A stretch of DNA of 28,536 nucleotides from an uncultured Oscillospiraceae bacterium. GTDB lineage: Bacteria; Bacillota; Clostridia; Oscillospirales; Acutalibacteraceae. Location: NCBI GenBank assembly GCA_900543525.1, contig UQRS01000020.1:1-28536 (forward strand), written 5' to 3'. A program made the translations under genes and the position numbers. The notes below the pieces were generated by a model. That model searched no databases and was not told the origin of the DNA. It was given only the letters and a program-made list of their open reading frames with translations. How positions within the stretch are numbered: position 1 is the first letter of the stretch; every line of letters starts with the position of its first letter. This document shows, one piece after another, positions 22,918 to 28,536 of this stretch.

Positions 22918-23005
22918 CTGCTGCGGCAGAGCCGTCAAGCCTCCGGCCGCGGCAGAAAAAGCAGAAGTATCAGGAAATTGCGGCCCCGCGCTTCTTTCCT
23001 TTTTT
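22918..23005 (+). promoter_or_regulatory. attenuator-like leader of the phosphohexomutase operon
   Basis: Stem 1 pairs 22918-22927 with 22946-22955 (ten pairs, one G-U). A terminator-like stem pairs AGGAAA (22972-22977) with TTTCCT (22995-23000) and is followed by TTTTT. The 3' arm of stem 1 (GGCCGC, 22945-22950) is the exact reverse complement of GCGGCC (22980-22985) inside the terminator hairpin, so an alternative pairing is possible. No known riboswitch or T-box sequence was recognised. Confidence 0.35.
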
Positions 23006-23057
23006 GCGAAGATGCAGAAAAAAAGGAGCGACCCGGCCGATCTTAAGGAGAACACTT

Positions 23058-24590
23058 ATGCCAAACGTGGATTATCAAGCCTTTAAAAGCGGAACCGACA
23101 TCCGCGGCATCGCGGTGGAGACGGAAGGCTCTCCGGTTACCCTGACCGACGCGGCCGTTTCGGCCATGGCGGCCGGCTTCGGGCGCTGGCTCTGCAGCCG
23201 CACCGAAAAAACGCCGTCCGCTTTGAAAATTGCGGTCGGCCACGACTCCCGCATCTCGGCCGGGCGGATCAGCCGCGCGGTAGAAGCGGCGCTGACCGAC
23301 ATGGGCTTTACGGTCTTTGACTGCGGCCTGTCCTCGACTCCCGCCATGTTCATGATCACGGTCGACGGCGGGGCGGACGGCTCGGTACAGATCACGGCCA
23401 GCCACCATCCCTTTGACCGCAACGGGCTGAAATTCTTCACCCCCGACGGCGGACTGGAGGGGTCGGATATTACCGAGATTTTAAGCCTCGCCGCGAGGGG
23501 AGAGGTGCAGACGGCGCTGGGCGGCCGGGTGATCGAGTTCGACTATATGCCCCGCTACGCCGAGCTGCTGCGCCAGATGATCTGCAAAGCCCTCGGGAAG
23601 GAGGAGGCGACCGCCCTCTCCGGCTTTCACTTTGTCGTCGACGCCGGAAACGGCGCAGGCGGCTTCTACGCGACCGAGGTGCTGGGAAAGCTTGGCGCCG
23701 ATGTCTCCGGCAGCCAGTTTTTGGAGCCGGACGGCATGTTCCCCAACCACATCCCCAACCCGGAAAACCCCGCCGCGATGGAGAGCATCCGCAAGGCCAC
23801 CGTGGCGCACCACGCCGACCTCGGCATTATCTTTGACACCGATGTCGACCGCGCCGGCTGCGTCGACGCCGCGGGGGAGGAAATCAACCGCAACGCCCTG
23901 ATCGCGCTGGCCGCCGCCATCGCGCTGGAGGGGAACGAGGGCGGCACGATCGTGACCGACTCGGTAACCTCCGACGGGCTGAAACGCTTCATCGAGCAGG
24001 AGCTCGGCGGCCGCCACCACCGCTTCAAGCGGGGCTATAAAAACGTGATTAACGAGGCACTCCGCCTCAATCGGGAGGGAATCAACGCGCCCCTGGCGAT
24101 TGAAACCTCCGGCCACGCCGCACTGCGGGAGAATTATTTCCTGGACGACGGGGCTTATCTGATTACCAAAATCATCATCAAGCTGGCCGCGCTGCGGGCG
24201 GAGGGAAAATCTCTCGAGGATCTGATCGGCCGGCTGGAAAAACCGGCGGAGGAGGCCGAGCTGCGCTTTTCTATTTTAGAGCCGGACTTCCGCCCCTACG
24301 GCGAGCGGGTGCTGGCCGAGCTGGAGGGGTTCTGCCGGCAGCAGCCGGGCTGGAAAATCGCCGACGACAATCGGGAGGGGCTGCGCGTCTCGGTCGACGG
24401 GGGAGAGGGCTGGTTCCTCCTCCGGATGAGCGTGCACGACCCGATTCTGCCGATGAATCTTGAAAGCAACCTGCCCGGCGGGGTACGGAAAACCGCCGCC
24501 GCACTGGTAGAATTTTTCTCCCGGTTCGACCGGCTGGACATCACCCCGCTGCATACCTTTCTGAATGAAAAAGGAGGCGCTGCCCTGTGA
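23058..24590 (+). CDS. phosphoglucomutase/phosphomannomutase family protein
   Basis: Alpha-D-phosphohexomutase of 510 residues that interconverts hexose 1- and 6-phosphates. The phosphoserine loop reads TASHHP (113-118, Ser115) instead of the common TASHNP. The metal loop DTDVDR has Asp260, Asp262 and Asp264, and the sugar-specificity loop reads ETSGH (349-353). The C-terminal phosphate-binding domain follows. The substrate (glucose, mannose or both) cannot be settled from these motifs. AAGGAG seven bases before ATG 23058 sets the start. The stop overlaps the gltX start as GTGA, so the two are co-expressed. Confidence 0.88.
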   Translation: MPNVDYQAFKSGTDIRGIAVETEGSPVTLTDAAVSAMAAGFGRWLCSRTEKTPSALKIAVGHDSRISAGRISRAVEAALTDMGFTVFDCGLSSTPAMFMITVDGGADGSVQITASHHPFDRNGLKFFTPDGGLEGSDITEILSLAARGEVQTALGGRVIEFDYMPRYAELLRQMICKALGKEEATALSGFHFVVDAGNGAGGFYATEVLGKLGADVSGSQFLEPDGMFPNHIPNPENPAAMESIRKATVAHHADLGIIFDTDVDRAGCVDAAGEEINRNALIALAAAIALEGNEGGTIVTDSVTSDGLKRFIEQELGGRHHRFKRGYKNVINEALRLNREGINAPLAIETSGHAALRENYFLDDGAYLITKIIIKLAALRAEGKSLEDLIGRLEKPAEEAELRFSILEPDFRPYGERVLAELEGFCRQQPGWKIADDNREGLRVSVDGGEGWFLLRMSVHDPILPMNLESNLPGGVRKTAAALVEFFSRFDRLDITPLHTFLNEKGGAAL

Positions 24591-26248
24591 CCGAGATGGA
24601 AAAACTGGCTGACCTGATCCTCCCCGACGTGGACAAAACCCCAGACGAGTATGAGGCTATGTACCCGCCCCGCAGCCTGCCGGAGGGGGCGCGGGTAACC
24701 CGCATTGCGCCCAGCCCGACCGGCTATCTGCATATCGGCACTTTGTTTGTCGCCTTGGTCAACCGGCTGGTTGCCACCTCCACCGGAGGGGTCTTTTTCA
24801 GCCGGATTGAGGATACCGACAAGAAGCGGGAGGTCGCCGGCGGCATCGCCGACATCATCGGCGGCCTGCGCGGCTTCGGCGTTTCGATTGACGAAGGATT
24901 TGTCTCGGCCGAAGAGGAGGTCGGCGGCTACGGCCCCTATCAGCAGAGCAAACGGGCGGCCATCTACCGCTGCTATGTCAAGGAGCTGGTGCGGCAGGGA
25001 CTGGCCTATCCCTGCTTCTGCACGGCCGAGGAGCTGGCCGCCGTCCGCGAAGCGCAGGAGAAGGCCAAGATCCGCACCGGCTACCACGGGGAATACGCCC
25101 ATTGCCGCAGCCTCTCCTTTGCCGAGGTGGAGGAAAAGGTAAAGGCCGGCCTCCCCTTTGTTGTGCGGCTGCGTTCCCCGGGACAGGAAACGAACACGGT
25201 CATTTTCGACGACGGCATCAAGGGTCGGATCGAAATGCCCGAGAATGACGAGGATTTCGTCCTCCTCAAATCCGACGGGATCCCGACCTATCATTTCGCC
25301 CACGCGGTCGACGATCACCTGATGCGCACCACCCACGTCATCCGCGGAGATGAATGGATTTCCTCCACCCCGAAGCATCTGCAGCTTTTCCGGCTGCTCG
25401 GCTGGAAGCCGCCGAAATACGTCCACGTTGCCCCGATTATGAAGGAGGAGAACGGTGCCAAGCGGAAAATCTCCAAGCGCAAGGACCCGGAGGCGGCCGT
25501 CCGCTTCTTCCTCGAACAGGGCTTTCCGGCCGTCAGCGTGATGGAGTATCTGATGACCATCGCCGCCTCGGATTTTGAGGATTGGCGGCGCAGAAACCCG
25601 GACGAGCCGTATGAAGCCTTTAAATTCAATCTGAAAAAAATGAGCGTTTCGGGCGCGCTGTACGACTGGAACAAGCTGGTCGACGTGAGCAAGGGGGTCA
25701 TCGCCCGCCTCTCGGCCGGGGAGGTTTGCGGCGCACTGCTCGACTGGGCGAAGGAATATAACAAACCGTATTACGATCTGCTGAGTAAGGACGAGAAGTA
25801 TACAGAGCGTATATTCTCCATCGACCGCGGCGGCGCCAAACCGCGCAAGGACCTCGCCAAATGGGACGAGGCGCCCGACTACACCGCCTATTTCTTTAAG
25901 GAGACCTTTACCCCCTGCTTCGATCTGCCGGAGAATATCGCCCCGGCCGACGCGGCCGCCGTGCTGGAGGCCTACGCCCCCACCTACGACCCGGCGCTCG
26001 ACCGCACAGCCTGGTTCGACGGGGTAAAGGCGATCTGCCCGGCCGTCGGATTTGCCGACGATACCAAGGCGTACAAGCAGAACCCGGCAGCCTATAAAGG
26101 CAGCCCGGGCGACGCCAGCACGGTCATCCGCATCGCCGTGACCGGTCGGCGCAACACCCCCGACCTCTGCTCGATCATGGCTCTGCTCGGGCGGGAGGAG
26201 TCGATCCGCCGCATGCAGGCGGCCGCCGACGTCTGGAAAAAAGAATAG
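24587..26248 (+). CDS. gltX: glutamyl-tRNA synthetase
   Basis: Class I synthetase of 553 residues. The HIGH motif reads HIGT in RIAPSPTGYLHIGT (39-52), the catalytic lysine motif reads KISKR in place of KMSKS, and HVIRGDEWISSTPKHLQLF is typical of the GluRS/GlnRS family. A non-standard N-terminal extension of about 35 residues (PDEYEAMYPPRSLPEG) precedes the catalytic core. The GTG start at 24587 overlaps the stop of the upstream mutase gene; AAGGAGG (24571-24577) is nine bases away. The assignment as GluRS rather than GlnRS rests on the bacterial-type core and on the separate glnS downstream. Confidence 0.93.
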   Translation: MTEMEKLADLILPDVDKTPDEYEAMYPPRSLPEGARVTRIAPSPTGYLHIGTLFVALVNRLVATSTGGVFFSRIEDTDKKREVAGGIADIIGGLRGFGVSIDEGFVSAEEEVGGYGPYQQSKRAAIYRCYVKELVRQGLAYPCFCTAEELAAVREAQEKAKIRTGYHGEYAHCRSLSFAEVEEKVKAGLPFVVRLRSPGQETNTVIFDDGIKGRIEMPENDEDFVLLKSDGIPTYHFAHAVDDHLMRTTHVIRGDEWISSTPKHLQLFRLLGWKPPKYVHVAPIMKEENGAKRKISKRKDPEAAVRFFLEQGFPAVSVMEYLMTIAASDFEDWRRRNPDEPYEAFKFNLKKMSVSGALYDWNKLVDVSKGVIARLSAGEVCGALLDWAKEYNKPYYDLLSKDEKYTERIFSIDRGGAKPRKDLAKWDEAPDYTAYFFKETFTPCFDLPENIAPADAAAVLEAYAPTYDPALDRTAWFDGVKAICPAVGFADDTKAYKQNPAAYKGSPGDASTVIRIAVTGRRNTPDLCSIMALLGREESIRRMQAAADVWKKE

Positions 26249-26328
26249 TTTCCCGCGGCCGAAAGCGGCCGTTTGATACGCGGCAAAAGCAGGATTCCAA
26301 GCCGCCAGGCTTTAAACCCCCGGTATTC

Positions 26329-26364
26329 TCTCCCTTCCGCCCTTGCAAAACGGCGGTAGGGAGA
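26329..26364 (+). promoter_or_regulatory. hairpin abutting the glnS ribosome site
   Basis: TCTCCCT (26329-26335) pairs with AGGGAGA (26358-26364), and CCGCC (26337-26341) with GGCGG (26352-26356). The only interruption is one T/T mismatch. The AAGGAAGGA ribosome site starts two bases after the stem. A second perfect stem, CGGCCG/CGGCCG, lies near the gltX stop (about 26256-26271). This could affect translation of glnS or shield the gltX 3' end. Confidence 0.45.
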
Positions 26365-26382
26365 AAAGGAAGGATCAGGAAT

Positions 26383-28080
26383 ATGGAAGAAAAGAAAAAC
26401 ATCCCAACCGAAAGCGAGGCCGCCCCGACCGCGCCCTCCAACTTTATCCACGATTTTATTGATAAGGATCTGGCCGAAGGGGTCTACACCCGGGTGCAGA
26501 CCCGCTTCCCGCCCGAGCCGAACGGCTACCTGCACATCGGGCATGCCAAGGCGATCTGCATTGACTTCGGCACGGCCGAAAAGTACGGCGGTACCTGCAA
26601 CCTCCGCTTTGACGACACCAACCCGGTGAAGGAGGATGTCGAGTACATCGACGCCATCGAGGAGGATATCAAGTGGCTCGGATTCCACTGGGATCACGTT
26701 TATTTTGCCTCGGATTATTTTGATTTTATCCACGAATGCGCCGTCCGCCTGATTGAGAAGGGGCTGGCCTATGTCGACGACCTCTCGCCGGAGGAGATGC
26801 GGGAATACCGCGGCACGCTGACCGAGCCGGGGAAGGAGAGTCCTTACCGCAATCGCAGCGTGGAGGAGAATCTCGACCTCTTCCGCCGGATGACGGCCGG
26901 CGAGTTTGAAAACGGGGCAAAGGCGCTGCGCGCCAAAATTGATATGGCCTCCCCCAACCTGAACATGCGCGACCCGGTCATCTACCGGATTATGAAGGCG
27001 ACCCATCACCGCACCGGGGACAAATGGTGCGTCTATCCGATGTACGATTTCGCCCATCCCCTCTCGGATACGAAGGAGGGGGTCACACACTCCCTCTGCT
27101 CGCTGGAGTTTGAAAACCACCGGCCGCTCTACAACTGGTTTTTGGAGAAGTTAGAGCTGCCCAACCCCTCCCGCCAGATTGAGTTCGCCCGGATGAACGT
27201 CGGCTACACCCTGACCAGCAAGCGCAAGTGCCTGAAGCTGGTGAACGAGGGGCTGGTTGACGGCTGGGACGACCCGCGGATGGCTACCCTCTGCGGCATG
27301 CGGCGGCGGGGCTATCCGGCGGCGGCCATACGCACGTTTTGTGAAAAAATCGGCGTGGCCAAGGCCTACAGCGTGATCGACTACGCCTTGCTGGAGTCCT
27401 GCGTGCGGGATGACCTCAACCTGAACGCCGAGCGGGCGATGGCGGTTCTCCGCCCGCTGAAGGTGGTGCTCGACAACTATCCCGAGGGCAAAACCGAGGA
27501 GGTTGAGGTGGACATCAACCCCGCCCGGCCCGAGCTCGGGAAGCGGACGGTCACCTTCTCCCGCGAGGTATACATTGAATCGGACGACTTTATGCTCGAG
27601 CCGGTGAAGAAGTATTTCCGCCTCTCCCCCGAGCGGGAGGTGCGGCTCAAGGGCGCGTACCTCATCCGGTACGCCTCGCACGAGACGGACGAAAACGGCA
27701 GCATCACGGTTGTTCACTGCACCTACGATCCTGAAAGCTTCGGGGGCGAGGCGCCCGACGGCCGGAAGGTCAAAGGCACCCTCCACTGGGTCAACGCGGC
27801 CGACGCCGTCGACGGAGAGGTTCGGCTGTACGACCGGCTGTTCTTAGTGGAAAATCCCTCGGACGAGGAGGGGGTTTCCTCCTTTGCGGACAACCTGAAT
27901 CCGGAGTCTCTGGTGGTTTTGCAGGGCTGTAAGTTTGAACCGGCGGTGGCTGCCGGAAAGCAGGGGCAGACCTGGCAGTTTATGCGGCAGGGCTATTTCT
28001 GCTGCGACCGGGATTCGACGCCCGGCCACCCGGTTTTCAACCGGACGGTGGCGCTCAAGGACTCCTTTAAAAAAGCATAA
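26383..28080 (+). CDS. glnS: glutaminyl-tRNA synthetase
   Basis: Class I synthetase of 565 residues that charges tRNA-Gln directly. The GlnRS signature RFPPEPNGYLHIGHAKA is at 41-57, with an intact HIGH motif. LRFDDTNPVKEDVEYIDAI and DFAHPLSDTKEGVTHSLCSLEFE are characteristic. The lysine motif reads TSKRK. The C-terminal half contains the two beta-barrel anticodon-binding domains. The family length is about 550. GGAAGGA (26367-26373) lies nine bases before the ATG. Many Firmicutes lack GlnRS and use GatCAB amidation, so its presence beside gltX is notable. A strong terminator follows. Confidence 0.96.
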   Translation: MEEKKNIPTESEAAPTAPSNFIHDFIDKDLAEGVYTRVQTRFPPEPNGYLHIGHAKAICIDFGTAEKYGGTCNLRFDDTNPVKEDVEYIDAIEEDIKWLGFHWDHVYFASDYFDFIHECAVRLIEKGLAYVDDLSPEEMREYRGTLTEPGKESPYRNRSVEENLDLFRRMTAGEFENGAKALRAKIDMASPNLNMRDPVIYRIMKATHHRTGDKWCVYPMYDFAHPLSDTKEGVTHSLCSLEFENHRPLYNWFLEKLELPNPSRQIEFARMNVGYTLTSKRKCLKLVNEGLVDGWDDPRMATLCGMRRRGYPAAAIRTFCEKIGVAKAYSVIDYALLESCVRDDLNLNAERAMAVLRPLKVVLDNYPEGKTEEVEVDINPARPELGKRTVTFSREVYIESDDFMLEPVKKYFRLSPEREVRLKGAYLIRYASHETDENGSITVVHCTYDPESFGGEAPDGRKVKGTLHWVNAADAVDGEVRLYDRLFLVENPSDEEGVSSFADNLNPESLVVLQGCKFEPAVAAGKQGQTWQFMRQGYFCCDRDSTPGHPVFNRTVALKDSFKKA

Positions 28081-28102
28081 CGGCCGGTATTCGGAAAATA
28101 TG

Positions 28103-28138
28103 GCACCCCCGGGGGATTTGATCCTCCGGGGGTGCTTT
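28103..28138 (+). terminator. terminator of glnS
   Basis: The stem GCACCCCC/GGGGGTGC (28103-28110 and 28128-28135), extended by two inner pairs, is followed by TTTGGTTT. Confidence 0.88.
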
Positions 28139-28152
28139 GGTTTGCAATCATT

Positions 28153-28319
28153 TTCTCTATCTGGTTTGCTGCAAGATCGAACTTTTGCCCCCATGCCGTG
28201 GGGACACGGCTTCTATCTCACTTACTGCAATATCTTACTTTTCCGCTCATGCCGCGGGGACGGATTTCTCTATCCTAATTTGCTGTAAAATTTTAACCTT
28301 TGCGCTCGGGCCGCGCAGG
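28153..28319. repeat. three degenerate 56-57 bp direct repeats
   Basis: Units start near 28153, 28210 and 28265. They share the order TCTATC, a TGCTGCAA-like stretch, ACTTTTGC-like bases and an ATGCCG-GGGGAC-like end. The phase of TCTATC is 28156, 28212 and 28269. The first unit ends in a GCCGTG/CACGGC hairpin with a GGGA loop. No open frame covers them convincingly and no known repeat family was recognised. Confidence 0.6.
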
Positions 28320-28347
28320 CCCTTCCTTTCTGTATGGACAGAAATGC

Positions 28348-28536
28348 GCAAACGCAGCAAGAAAGAGCGCGTTATACTCAGTCGAGCGTTTGCTAAGTGT
28401 TTGCCCAAAGGGCAAACACCAAAGAAAGAGCTGATACAAAAATAAGAACCGCAAGGGGGAACCCGCAAACGCATATACAAAGATAGCAACGAAAGCAAGC
28501 AGAGCGTTTGCTGAGCGTTTGAACGTAAAGTTCAAA
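28348..28536. repeat. imperfect ~117 bp direct repeat running off the window
   Basis: GCAAACGCA occurs at 28348 and 28465, and GAGCGTTTGCT(A/G)AG(T/C)GTTTG at 28384 and 28502, so both landmarks repeat at 117-118 bases. Each unit ends in a hairpin with its own sequence: GTGTTTGCCC/GGGCAAACAC (28397-28419) and TTTGAAC/GTTCAAA (28518-28536). The second unit is cut by the window edge. The conserved flank with changing stem sequence suggests conserved structure. Confidence 0.55.

Noticed and set aside
28293..28535. 80-codon minus-strand open frame with hydrophobic stretches at the right edge
   Set aside because: It runs entirely through the 117-bp repeats. The apparent repeated peptide pattern comes from the DNA repeat, and no ribosome site was seen.
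28153..28536. CRISPR array
   Set aside because: The repeats are degenerate, adjacent and without uniform unique spacers, and no cas genes are in the window.

Overview
The window looks like a chromosomal segment of a fairly GC-rich, endospore-forming member of the Clostridia, with an Oscillospiraceae/Ruminococcaceae-like style. Evidence for this is spoVAC-spoVAD, the classic Firmicutes origin-proximal block (rpmH, rnpA, yidD, yidC, jag/khpB, mnmE, mnmG, rsmG, noc, parA, parB), strong AGGAGG ribosome binding sites and TTGACA/TATAAT promoters. Assignment below class level is inference. No prophage, insertion sequence, CRISPR array, tRNA or rRNA was seen.

Layout. Positions 1-3903 (+): a frameshifted SLOG-family gene, then spoVAC-spoVAD (dipicolinic acid channel, no spoVAE beside them) and a clan GH-D glycosidase. 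A bidirectional terminator (3974-4007) separates these from a long minus-strand block (4060-16976). Read in transcription order, that block is: an uncharacterised three-gene set (16976 down to 15735), rpmH-rnpA-yidD-yidC-khpB behind a near-consensus promoter, mnmE, mnmG-rsmG, noc, and parA-parB-serS. Two parS sites lie here, one next to parA and one exact-consensus copy inside mnmG. dnaA is not beside rpmH; the uncharacterised trio sits where dnaA is usually found.

Positions 17031-28080 hold housekeeping genes in mixed orientation: metallophosphoesterase (+), nth (-), metG (+), a damaged GNAT acetyltransferase (+), leuB (-), then phosphohexomutase-gltX-glnS (+). After the glnS terminator the last 400 bp carry two different degenerate direct-repeat sets and no convincing gene.

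Functionally the window covers chromosome segregation and nucleoid occlusion (ParA, ParB, Noc, parS), RNA maturation and tRNA modification (RnpA, MnmE/MnmG, RsmG), membrane protein insertion (YidC, YidD), four aminoacyl-tRNA synthetases (Ser, Met, Glu, Gln) and spore germination. The most unusual signals are: the conserved-looking but uncharacterised trio in the dnaA position; a ten-G tract inside a GNAT gene with two mutually compensating frame shifts; an attenuator-like leader ahead of the phosphohexomutase; hairpin-rich leaders ahead of rpmH and glnS; and the repeats at the right edge.
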